From positions 1-13,161 of the forward strand of contig JAOAPG010000061.1 in the NCBI GenBank assembly GCA_025462785.1: a stretch of DNA of 13,161 bases. Reading direction: 5' to 3'. The translations under genes and the position numbers were made by a program. A model generated the notes under the pieces. That model was given only the letters and a program-made list of their open reading frames with translations, ran no database searches and was not told the origin of the DNA. Positions 7,380-13,161 of the stretch are shown here, one piece after another; position 1 is the stretch's first letter; each line of letters starts with the position of its first letter. The DNA comes from Acidobacteriaceae bacterium (GTDB lineage Bacteria; Acidobacteriota; Terriglobia; Terriglobales; Acidobacteriaceae).

Positions 7380-9085
7380 TAATGATGACCTCTGGATTGA
7401 TTCGGGCCCCTGGACGCGAGTTCCAATTCAGGCGCGTCACGCTCATCTTTTTCTTCCCCAATCTCCGAGATCCGCCGCAATGCAAAAGCTGTACGTGGCA
7501 GCTCCATGATATTCCTGTAGACCAAGTATCGCGGCTCCCACGAGGTAGCAAACTTAGCTTTGTAGTGGTAGAGGCCGCGGAAGCTGAAGAGAAAATTGAG
7601 GCGCTTAAACATTCCGTGGATCGCGTGTTCTTCCGCCGTAGGTTTGTCGCACTCCTGGAACCCGGTCATGGGTGCCATGCCTAGGCTGACGCGCGCATAA
7701 CCTCTTTCTCTTGCGTATCGAAACAGCTTTAGGAAGAGGTAGTCCATAATGCCGTTGGGAGCATCGGTGCGCCGGCGCATCAGGTCGCCGGTGATTTCGG
7801 TCCTATCAACAGAGATCAGGTTGATGAAGGCAAGCACTGTGCCGGCGCTATCCACGGCGACGAGTACCGGTTTGGAGCGCAAGTAGTCGAGGTCGAACTG
7901 GCCGAGCGTGAAACTCCGTTCGCGCCGACCCGGAATCTGTAACCACTGGTCGGAAACGGTCTTCAATTGCGCGAGGATGTTGTCTGGTACCGGTGGTTGA
8001 AATTCGACAGTGTGGATGCCCAAGGCTTCGAGCTGCCGGACTTTGGATCGAAGTTCTCGTTTGCCCTTGCCCTGAGGTGAGAACTCGAGCAGGTCGACCA
8101 TGGCGTCATCACCAATCTTTAGTTTCTTTAGGCGCAAACGAAGGTACACCGGCACAAAATCGGGAAGCGTTTGGTAAAAGGCAACTGCCCATCCGTTCTC
8201 GTGGCACATCTTCAGAAATTCGCGCACAGTCGGCCCGATCTCGGCTTCCGGTCCTACTGGGTCTCCGAGAGCGATGGCGGTATTGCCTGCGACTCGATAG
8301 GCAATAACCGAACGCTTCGAAGGCGAGAAGAAATAGGATTTATCCGGCCAGAGCTTAAAAAGATCCAGCGGCGTGCGAGCATATTGTTGAACGATGTCCC
8401 TGGCTAGCGCGAGTTCTCGCGGCACTGCACGGAAGCGGTACAGCATAGGTCGGAACAGGGCGAAGCCGGAATAAACGCTCGCTGTTAAGGTGATCAGATA
8501 CAGCGAATCAAGGAACCAGCGCCCATACTCAGTGCGTGGCACCAAATGGGGATCGCCTGAGAGAGACAGGAACCGCAAGGTAGCGGCGATGGCATCTACA
8601 ACGTGAAAGTTCATAGCGAAATGCTGCTCGTCAAGCAGCCAGAATCCAGCGATGCCATAGCTGATGGCCACCACTGCGGAAACTAGGAGTCGCAACAAAC
8701 CTGACCGAAGGTCCGGTCTGCTGCTCTTGACAGGGAATAGGTCGCGCGCCAAGAGCAGCAACAGGAGCAGGATGAACGATAACGCCGCTTCCCCATAGTT
8801 GAGCTCTTTGGTCAGATGGAAGATGGTCGAAAACGACGCAAGCGCGAGAACAACAGCCCAGGCCCGCTTCTTCCGCTTCCAGATGTTGAGTGACGAAACA
8901 ATCAAAGCAAAGCCGACGAGAATCGTCAGCGTACGCGAAAGGCGGCTAAACTCAACAGGAAAGGCCATCACAAGCAGTTTTGGCTGTGAAGCCCCACCCA
9001 CTACGGCGATCAGGTTCAGAATTCCGCTGCCCAGGGTAACGGCAGCAAGGAACGCCGCGATACAGCCGCCGCCCGCGTGGCCCAT
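7379..9085 (-). CDS. MprF-type phosphatidylglycerol aminoacyltransferase (DUF2156)
   Basis: A 568-residue membrane enzyme. About six hydrophobic segments occupy the N-terminal part (roughly 8-30, 51-69, 75-91, 99-115, 130-152, 190-211). From about 225 comes the cytoplasmic GNAT-like catalytic domain of MprF: WPDKSYFFSPSKRSVIAY, ALGDPVGP (272-279), a strand GWAVAFYQTLPDFVPVY, the basic stretch GKGKRELRSKVRQLE, RRRTDAPNGIMDYLFLKLF and GLYHYKAKFATSWEPRYLVY. MprF enzymes transfer lysine or alanine from charged tRNA to phosphatidylglycerol, lowering surface negative charge. Full MprF is about 850 residues with an additional flippase half; here that half is a separate gene in the same operon. It is first of three coupled genes. 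The start at 9085 is the first ATG, without a clear ribosome binding site, so it is provisional. tRNA specificity cannot be told. Confidence 0.87.
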   Translation of the reverse strand: MGHAGGGCIAAFLAAVTLGSGILNLIAVVGGASQPKLLVMAFPVEFSRLSRTLTILVGFALIVSSLNIWKRKKRAWAVVLALASFSTIFHLTKELNYGEAALSFILLLLLLLARDLFPVKSSRPDLRSGLLRLLVSAVVAISYGIAGFWLLDEQHFAMNFHVVDAIAATLRFLSLSGDPHLVPRTEYGRWFLDSLYLITLTASVYSGFALFRPMLYRFRAVPRELALARDIVQQYARTPLDLFKLWPDKSYFFSPSKRSVIAYRVAGNTAIALGDPVGPEAEIGPTVREFLKMCHENGWAVAFYQTLPDFVPVYLRLRLKKLKIGDDAMVDLLEFSPQGKGKRELRSKVRQLEALGIHTVEFQPPVPDNILAQLKTVSDQWLQIPGRRERSFTLGQFDLDYLRSKPVLVAVDSAGTVLAFINLISVDRTEITGDLMRRRTDAPNGIMDYLFLKLFRYARERGYARVSLGMAPMTGFQECDKPTAEEHAIHGMFKRLNFLFSFRGLYHYKAKFATSWEPRYLVYRNIMELPRTAFALRRISEIGEEKDERDAPELELASRGPNQSRGHH

Positions 9086-9137
9086 GCCGCCGCGCGTTGC
9101 TATTGTCGAGAGTCTCGTATCAAACTGCCAATCATGG

Positions 9138-9149
9138 TTGAGGTCTCAA
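9138..9149. promoter_or_regulatory. Palindrome upstream of the lipid operon
   Basis: TTGAG-GT-CTCAA, perfect five-base arms, 53-64 bases upstream of the synthase start. A second small perfect hairpin, GGGGA-AAG-TCCCC (9154-9166), is next to it. Both lie where the leftward operon promoter should be, so an operator is possible. No clean -35/-10 pair was found. Confidence 0.35.
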
Positions 9150-9297
9150 TACGGGGGAAAGTCCCCGCCAAACGATCCTTTACTAGTGAGAAGACTGAAG
9201 CGATAAGAGGGTTGTTCGCGGCATGTCTCTATTATGTAAAGATCTCGTCGATGTTGCAGCCCTTGGAGAGGTAGATGCTTCCAAATTCGTTTCCAGA

Positions 9298-9526
9298 GGC
9301 CGGTTTCATCAGATCGCTGCAAGCCTTGGACATCCAAACAGTGGCTATATTCAACAAAAGTTTCCGGAGCTGTGCACGGCAATCGCCAAGAGGATCGTGC
9401 AGGCGAAGCCAGAGTATGCGCCCGATCCTAAGAAACGCCCTCCACGAAGACCCACCGCCTACCCCCACGGACTTGTGCCGCCGTCTCGGCTACTCGCACT
9501 CAGCCATTCTGCGCAGGCATGAACCC
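9298..9526 (+). pseudogene. Remnant of a TniQ/TnsD-like transposition protein, C-terminal HTH repeats
   Basis: Two successive copies of a helix-turn-helix module in different frames. The first reads GRFHQIAASLGHPNSGYI then QQKFPELCTAIAKRI (9298-9408); the second reads LRNALHEDPPPTPTDLCRR then LGYSHSAILRRHEP (9428-9526). A frameshift near 9410-9425 separates them, and the frame decays after RRHEP. This repeated module (aroma: ...RLGY..., ...FPELC...) is one I associate with the C-terminal part of TniQ/TnsD target-selection proteins of Tn7-like and Tn5053-like elements. No transposase or ATPase gene remains nearby. The module is clear in sequence; the TniQ name is from memory and uncertain. Confidence 0.5.
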
Positions 9527-9626
9527 GGTAAAACCTACAGCAGGTCCCTTACCGTCTTGAAAATGGATACACGACGACCTCCTAAACACCTCGTTTGAAG
9601 TCATTCGGGGGCAATACAATATGTAC

Positions 9627-9917
9627 TTATCGAACCGCCTTCGGCATACGTGAGACTCTCTTCTTCTTGGCCTTTGTAAAACGGTTCCCGCAATTCAGAT
9701 GCGCTGCATTCTCATCGTTGATGACCATTCCACCGTTCGCCTTGCCGATGACATTCCCTGACCTAAGTTCCTCCAAAATTGCGCGACGAACTTCTGTTGA
9801 GTGCCTGTCGCCACTGGCAACTTTGCTCACGTAGGATGGATCGACTCTCAGCTTCTCTGCTATCGCGGCGCGAGAGCAGGTGGTTCCTGAAAGCGTCTGC
9901 GCTCCTCGATGCGCCAT
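9627..9917 (-). CDS. Small HTH DNA-binding protein
   Basis: A 96-residue protein with one short helix-turn-helix: SRAAIAEKLRVDPSYVSKVA (15-34) followed by the basic SGDRHSTEVRRAILEELR. The spacing of AAIAEKL and PSYVSKVASG is typical of small XRE-like regulators. The C-terminal third is basic and without visible domains. The ribosome binding site before the ATG at 9917 is poor. It is divergent from the unknown 163-residue gene, 52 bases away, and an inverted repeat lies between them, which suggests autoregulation and control of that neighbour. Regulator of a small accessory module is the best guess; the target is inferred. Confidence 0.7.
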   Translation of the reverse strand: MAHRGAQTLSGTTCSRAAIAEKLRVDPSYVSKVASGDRHSTEVRRAILEELRSGNVIGKANGGMVINDENAAHLNCGNRFTKAKKKRVSRMPKAVR

Positions 9918-9939
9918 GCGGCACTATCGTTTCTGATCG

Positions 9940-9955
9940 TGCATTCTATAATGCA
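9940..9955. promoter_or_regulatory. Palindrome over the shared divergent promoter
   Basis: TGCATT-CTAT-AATGCA has perfect six-base arms. It contains a consensus -10 box TATAAT for the rightward gene (9947-9952), 18 bases before that start, and on the other strand a -10-like TATAGA for the HTH gene. A repressor bound here would block both promoters. No strong -35 box is visible in either direction. Confidence 0.55.
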
Positions 9956-9969
9956 GCTCGGCGGGTACA

Positions 9970-10461
9970 ATGCAAGTCGGAGACAAGCAACTGAGCAAAC
10001 TCAAGCAGGCACTCTTTTCAGAGTATGACGGTTTTGCTGATAACCGAATCACAGACTTCGATAAGGGCCATATATTTATTGTTGATGATCGCGGACCGGG
10101 CGACGTAGGAGCTGAGAAAAACCTTCTGTTGCCTCATTTTTGTCTTATTTTCGCGGATCTCACCGCCGATGGGTCCGTAAAAGTTAGCCTGCATCGAAAC
10201 GTCCCACTTGGGAAAGCGGTTATTGAATGGATAGCACGCCACAATGCTTGGTACGACAAGGCGTACCCTTATACGACTCTGGAATTTACAATTTCCAACA
10301 ATGGCCAGCTCGCGCTTAACGAGCTTGCAGATGCTTTTCGTGCGATCGTTGCGCCAAATGCCTCCCCGTACTCGGTTCCCAACTACAGGTACATGTGTCC
10401 CAGAACGGCCACGTCCCTGGAGCGATTGAAGGGCGTGCTGGATGAGGCGTGGAAGCCATAA
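9970..10461 (+). CDS. Protein of unknown function (163 residues)
   Basis: I do not recognise this protein. It is soluble, with no signal peptide or membrane segment, and mixed alpha/beta in appearance: an N-terminal helix QLSKLKQALFSEY, strands HIFIVDD, HFCLIFADL and VKVSLHRN, a helix KAVIEWIARHNAWYDKA, a strand TTLEFTIS, helices ALNELADAFRAIV and SLERLKGVLDEAW at the end. The core of alternating strands and helices suggests a small globular enzyme or binding fold. ATG 9970 follows a consensus TATAAT by 18 bases, with a weak GGCGGG as ribosome binding site. Its divergent HTH partner and shared palindrome point to a regulated accessory gene. Composition is AT-richer than the genes to the left, consistent with transfer. 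Confidence 0.7.
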   Translation: MQVGDKQLSKLKQALFSEYDGFADNRITDFDKGHIFIVDDRGPGDVGAEKNLLLPHFCLIFADLTADGSVKVSLHRNVPLGKAVIEWIARHNAWYDKAYPYTTLEFTISNNGQLALNELADAFRAIVAPNASPYSVPNYRYMCPRTATSLERLKGVLDEAWKP

Positions 10462-10511
10462 GAATCTCGAACCAAAAAAATAAGACCTGTAACTTTGACA
10501 CTTCTCCTTGA

Positions 10512-10730
10512 CTGGAAATTCGGCCAAAAAATAAAAGTGAACTCACAGGAGTCGAAGAACTCAAACTCGCAAGGGAGCAGTTGCTCGCACGGGAATCCGA
10601 TCCGCTCAAACAAGAAACTCTGAAGGAAATGGATAAAGGAAGTCGAGGGTCTTATAAAAAACCACAAAAAATGGCAAGCAGCTATAAAAGGTGGGGAAAT
10701 TTTTCTACTCGAAAAGGTGGTCTAAAATGA
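10512..10730 (+). other. Open frame without a normal start, possible gene remnant
   Basis: A 72-codon frame from just after a stop to TGA at 10728-10730, with coding-like residue choice: ELTGVEELKLAREQLLARES, DPLKQETLKEMDKG, MASSYKRWGNFSTRKGGLK. The first part would be an amphipathic charged helix and the end is strongly basic. There is no ATG, GTG or TTG near the start (a CTG begins it; the first ATG is codon 43). It could be the C-terminal remnant of a gene whose front was lost, or chance. No family recognised. Confidence 0.3.
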
Positions 10731-10795
10731 AAACAGGAGTTCGCAAAATGTGATGCTCACGATCATTGCGATATTTTTGATGTTTCTGTCTTGAT

Positions 10796-10924
10796 TTATA
10801 ACGGTTTAAGTTTGTACTTCGGTGTGCGTAGCAGGGTTCGTTTTTCGATTGCGTTCATCTTCCGGCCCACAACCTCACGGAAGATACGCTCGATGAGAGT
10901 CTCGCGGCTGGGCTTGCGAGGCAT
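10796..10924 (-). CDS. Small basic protein, 42 residues
   Basis: Starts at the ATG complementing 10922-10924 and ends at TAA (10796-10798). The protein opens MPRKPSRETLIERIFREVVG and ends TPKYKLKPL; it is very basic, with a probable amphipathic helix in the first half. A near-ideal ribosome binding site (GGAGGG) lies about six bases before the ATG, better than for most genes in this window. I do not recognise a family. It stands alone on its strand in AT-rich sequence among mobile remnants, so it may be a small DNA- or RNA-binding cargo protein, but that is inference. Confidence 0.6.
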   Translation of the reverse strand: MPRKPSRETLIERIFREVVGRKMNAIEKRTLLRTPKYKLKPL

Positions 10925-11080
10925 ATCTCCCTCCGCAAAGAGAAATAGTACGCCAGAGACCTCATGCGCACGAAACTTGAGAAGTGAGCAATTTTGTACA
11001 GAACTTGTCTTAAATCCATATTAGTTTGAATAGGTTCCCGATTGACCACCTGTTAACAACAAACTTGGGGGAGGGCGTTG

Positions 11081-11122
11081 TAAATGGGGAGTCGATCCTA
11101 ATAAATGGGGAGTCGATCCTAA
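11081..11122. repeat. 21-bp tandem repeat, candidate insertion-sequence end
   Basis: Two perfect adjacent copies of a 21-base unit (11081-11101 and 11102-11122) beginning TAAATGGGGAGTCGATCC. The preceding bases give TGTAAATGGGG (from 11079 or so). Multiple short repeats after a TGT terminus are the style of IS21-family ends. No transposase gene is next to it, so if this is an IS end it is an orphan left by deletion. The repeat is certain; the IS reading is not. Confidence 0.5.
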
Positions 11123-11155
11123 AATGACCAGACCAATCCAATGATCTGGTCATTT
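11122..11155. terminator. Strong hairpin with 11-bp perfect stem
   Basis: AAATGACCAGA (11122-11132) pairs perfectly with TCTGGTCATTT (11145-11155) over a 12-base loop that itself contains the repeat CCAATCCAAT. It abuts the 21-bp tandem repeat and precedes the zinc-finger pseudogene. It could be a bidirectional terminator (A-rich before, T-rich after) or part of a transposon end. Confidence 0.55.
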
Positions 11156-11178
11156 CTTAGGATGGGGTAGTCGCCGCT

Positions 11179-11321
11179 ATGAAGAAGGGACTCAGTCCGA
11201 AAAAGGTGCCGCTGTCCGTTGCCCCACATGTGGTGCTAAGCCCAGCGAAAAATGTGAGCTGAGCACTGGCCTGCCGCGCACGACTCCGCATCGCGACCGC
11301 CGATTGAATTCATCAGATTGA
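11179..11321 (+). pseudogene. Small CxxC zinc-finger protein, frameshifted
   Basis: ATG 11179 opens MKKGLSPKKV, then the family-like sequence continues one frame over: AAVRCPTCGAKPSEKCELST, GLPRTTPHRDRR, stop at 11319-11321. One base is missing near 11206-11209 (GTGGCC expected, GTGCC present). Joined, this is a 47-residue zinc ribbon with Cys-x2-Cys, a third Cys seven residues on and a His, like short phage/mobile-element zinc-finger proteins. No ATG, GTG or TTG start is available in the second frame, so the gene is probably dead. It lies directly after the repeat and hairpin. Function in living relatives is presumably nucleic-acid binding. Confidence 0.6.
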
Positions 11322-11331
11322 CAACTTGACA

Positions 11332-11505
11332 TCAATCCTTCTGCTTAGGCGGGAAACGCGATCCAGACATATCCCTTATATGCTGCGTGTGCTCACTCAG
11401 GGCCGCGTTGAGTTCCGCAAGAACGCTCCTTAACTGCGGAGAATCAGGCAATTCCACCGCTTGGGCACACAACTCCTTTATACGATTTGTTAGTCGCTGA
11501 TCCAC
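11332..11505 (-). CDS. Small helical protein, 57 residues
   Basis: A GTG start (11505) with GAGGAG about 11 bases upstream; an in-frame stop lies just before. The protein is one or two amphipathic helices: VDQRLTNRIKELCAQAVE, then DSPQLRSVLAELNAALSEHT and a polar tail FPPKQKD. The pattern (helix, D/S-P turn, L..VL.ELN..L.E) resembles the next gene on this strand, so both seem to belong to one small family common in Acidobacteria as I recall. No known function. It lies downstream of that gene on the same strand, 95 bases away, so they may be co-transcribed. Confidence 0.6.
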   Translation of the reverse strand: MDQRLTNRIKELCAQAVELPDSPQLRSVLAELNAALSEHTQHIRDMSGSRFPPKQKD

Positions 11506-11600
11506 GTGGCCGATAGCTCCTCAATCTGCAAAACGTTCGATACCGCGCATGCTGTATAAACAAACCCACGTCTGGTTCGGTTGTTAAGAAATAAGCGCGC

Positions 11601-11777
11601 CTACTGACAATTCCGATAAGATTTAGGCTGATGTTGTCGCTGCTGGCGCGACATTTCATTGCGTTCGCCTAACACACGGTTAAGTTCGGTTACCAGCACC
11701 AGCAGTTTCCTCGGGTCCATTTCATTGCTGACTTGTTGGGCTAGACGTTCCCAATCAGAAGGATGTTGCGGGGTCAT
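11601..11777 (-). CDS. Small helical protein, 58 residues (related to the neighbour)
   Basis: ATG 11777 is chosen although the frame is open upstream to 12032, because AAGGGG sits seven bases before it and the upstream residues look non-coding and overlap the Crp-like relic. The protein reads MTPQHPSDWERLAQQVSNEM, DPRKLLVLVTELNRVLGERN, then a polar tail. It shares with the 57-residue neighbour the layout helix, D-P turn, L.xLV.ELN..L.E. No signal peptide, no cysteines. Such small proteins may be interaction or regulatory partners, but no function is known to me. Confidence 0.65.
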   Translation of the reverse strand: MTPQHPSDWERLAQQVSNEMDPRKLLVLVTELNRVLGERNEMSRQQRQHQPKSYRNCQ

Positions 11778-11954
11778 TGGCGCACCCCTTCTATTAATCC
11801 GGTGACACCAAGTTACTCTGGATTGAATACCTTCGTCTGAGCAATACTGCTCACCCCAAAGGGAGCAGCGATTTTGCGCAATATTGACCAGCGGAGATTC
11901 ATGCCTTCCTTCATAATTTACAATTGCGTCATCTCTCCAAGCTGGGACGGTCCC

Positions 11955-12540
11955 TTGGTAAAACCAGCCACACCCGCGCCAAGAAAAGGACTTGATTTCA
12001 ATCCCCAATGCCTTTCTTTCAACGATTGGCAAGGGTAGGCATATGATGCCTTTTAAAAAAAAGCAGACGGTTTTCGCTCAAGGGGATTCCACGGACGGAC
12101 TGTTTTTTATTCAAAAGGGGAAGGTACAGCTCGGCGTGGTATCTGAAGGTGGGAAAGAAGCGACTCTTCGCATTCTGAGCGAAGGCGACTTCTTTGGACG
12201 CATGTCGTCGGCAATCGCAATGACGGATTGCGTCCTTCTGCATATCGAGAAGAAGGCGATGATGCTGGCAATGACTCTGGAACCAAAATTGTCGGCGATG
12301 TTTGTCCGATATCTGCTGAAGCGAAGCATACGATATCAGGAAGATTTAGTCGATCAAGTTTTCAATTCAAGCGAACCGGCTGGCACGAATTCTTTTGTTG
12401 ATGGCATTTAGGCAAAGAAGGAGTGTCGGAAATTGGTAGTCCCAAGGCTGAATCAGGAGACTCTAGCAGAGATGGTGGGTACAACTCGTTCGCGGGTCAG
12501 CTTCTTCATGAACCGGCCGAGAAGCCTACGTTCCGTAGCA
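11955..12540 (+). pseudogene. Crp/Fnr-family regulator, decayed
   Basis: A cyclic-nucleotide-binding-type domain plus HTH, readable only by switching frames. The N-terminus VKPATPAPRKGLDFNPQ is in one frame (TTG at 11955), AFLSTIGKGR onward in another; one extra base near 12008-12012 (CAATGCC for CAAGCC). The barrel follows (TVFAQGDSTDGLFFIQKGKV, ATLRILSEGDFFG), but between GDFFG and RMSSAIAMTDC about ten residues are missing in frame near 12198, which removes the ligand-binding cassette. After VDQVFNSSE (about 12375) further indels break the frame. The HTH reappears as PRLNQETLAEMVGTTRSRV, SFFMNR (12440-12520), where another small deletion ends the likeness. Family members sense redox or a nucleotide and regulate transcription. 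Confidence 0.8.
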
Positions 12541-13097
12541 ACAAGGGCCGCGAACCGCCTCCAAAGCCCGGCGGACCGCCTGACAAAGAGCGCGCTAAGA
12601 GGCCCTTGCTCCCCAGCGTTTAACCGCCATGTCGGCTCAGCTTTCGAGGTAACGCTCCGACGCTAAGCTAAAGCACTCTTTTGAGGCTCGTCGGAGCTAA
12701 ACTCTGAAGTTCCTGCTTGATCTCATGCAGGCGGATGCGCCGAGTTTCAAGAAGCTCACGGGGGTGCGAATTTGCTTTGTCATGAGGAGGTCCAGGGCAT
12801 CGGGCTTTATCGATTACAAGTTCTCGCGGCCGATGCGAGTTCGTCGATCACTGCTTACTTTCTGCACTAGGTAAACCATAGAAGAAGTCAGTCTGCTGTC
12901 TTAGCCGACATAAAGCTCCGCACGGTTCACGTAAGAAATCAGAACAAGTACCGGCCCGCCGCCATTGACAGCGGTAGGGCACAAGCCTAGCATCGTGATT
13001 GAGCAAGCTACCTCTTCTTACTCTTTCAGGTCCTCTGAACTAAGTCAGCCCATCTGAAGTGTTTCCTCTTAGCTTTCCCTCTGAAGGAGGAACCGTT
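12541..13097. other. Gene-free stretch before the Hsp20 gene
   Basis: I see no complete gene in these 557 bases. On the minus strand, 12675 to about 12860, an open frame without a start ends RELLETRRIRLHEIKQELQS, LAPTSLKRVL and stop; it reads like the C-terminal helix of a lost protein but matches nothing I know. An inverted repeat at 12654-12697 surrounds its stop. The Hsp20 promoter must lie near 13000-13080; a CCCATCT near 13050 resembles a heat-shock sigma -10 element, but no matching -35 is evident. Confidence 0.45.
12654..12697. repeat. Inverted repeat with nine-base arms
   Basis: GCTCCGACG (12654-12662) and CGTCGGAGC (12689-12697) are perfect complements 26 bases apart. It lies after the Crp-like relic and at the end of a leftward open frame, so it may be a terminator or a mobile-element scar. 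The long loop makes a strong RNA hairpin less likely. Confidence 0.4.
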
Positions 13098-13161
13098 ATG
13101 ACACTATCTACCCGTTGGGAACCGTTCCGTGAGTTGTCCACCATGCAAGATCGCATGAATC
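13098..13161 (+). CDS. Hsp20-family small heat shock protein, N-terminus (partial)
   Basis: The first 21 codons before the right edge: MTLSTRWEPFRELSTMQDRM and N. The W-x-P-F-R-E-L-x-x-[ML]-Q-D-R-M-N motif is the classic start of bacterial Hsp20/alpha-crystallin chaperones, which hold unfolded proteins in the cytoplasm. An excellent ribosome binding site AAGGAGG (13084-13090) lies seven bases before the ATG. The alpha-crystallin domain itself is outside the window, so the call rests on the N-terminal motif. Confidence 0.85.
   Translation, partial: MTLSTRWEPFRELSTMQDRMN

Noticed and set aside
9154..9166. GGGGAAAGTCCCC considered as a lone terminator
   Set aside because: Five-base stem, no U-run, and it sits upstream of the operon rather than after a gene.
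10855..11049. 64-codon minus frame overlapping the 42-residue gene
   Set aside because: No ribosome binding site; the 42-residue frame has a near-ideal one and better residue composition.
11778..12032. Upstream extension of the 58-residue gene to an earlier start
   Set aside because: The added residues look non-coding and overlap the Crp-like relic; a good ribosome binding site precedes the internal ATG at 11777.

Overview
This window looks like the chromosome of an Acidobacteriota bacterium, probably of the Terriglobia group. The assignment rests on gene style: a FecR-domain secreted protein with a His/Asp-rich then Gly/His-rich tail, a Crp/Fnr relative of a type I associate with that group, very small helical proteins, and a short CxxC zinc-finger gene. 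It is inferred from remembered family resemblance, not from a marker gene. Base composition is mixed: the HipBA locus is GC-rich, while about 9.9-11.1 kb is AT-richer and looks foreign.

Layout, left to right. A response-regulator gene is cut by the left edge (1-142, minus). Next come two decayed genes on the minus strand, a DUF932-like relic (477-880) and a scrap of an MFS transporter (981-1118). A TetR-type regulator (1155-1709, minus) is divergent from a secreted FecR-domain protein (1788-3059, plus), with a perfect inverted repeat between them. A gene-free stretch (3060-3642) leads to a HipBA-type toxin-antitoxin locus on the minus strand (3643-5243). Its antitoxin is intact but the HipA frame is broken at three places.

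The best-preserved unit is a three-gene minus-strand operon (9085 to 5539) with overlapping start/stop junctions. It holds an MprF-type aminoacyl-phosphatidylglycerol synthase carrying its own membrane segments, an AcvB/VirJ-type lipid hydrolase with a signal peptide, and a separate LPG_synthase_TM (flippase-like) membrane protein. Together they could make, move and remove aminoacylated phospholipid, which adjusts envelope charge.

From about 9.2 kb to 12.6 kb lies an accessory region. It contains a broken TniQ-like transposition gene, a small HTH regulator divergent from an unknown 163-residue protein (with a palindrome over the shared promoter), an open frame without a start, and a 42-residue gene with an excellent ribosome binding site. 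Further right are a 21-bp tandem repeat resembling an IS end beside a strong hairpin, a frameshifted zinc-finger gene, two small related genes (57 and 58 residues), and a heavily scarred Crp/Fnr pseudogene. The right edge holds the first codons of an Hsp20 gene (13098 onward).

The main pattern is the contrast in preservation. Every frame that looks like mobile or accessory cargo carries indels, while the lipid operon, TetR and FecR genes are clean. I found no rRNA, tRNA or CRISPR array.
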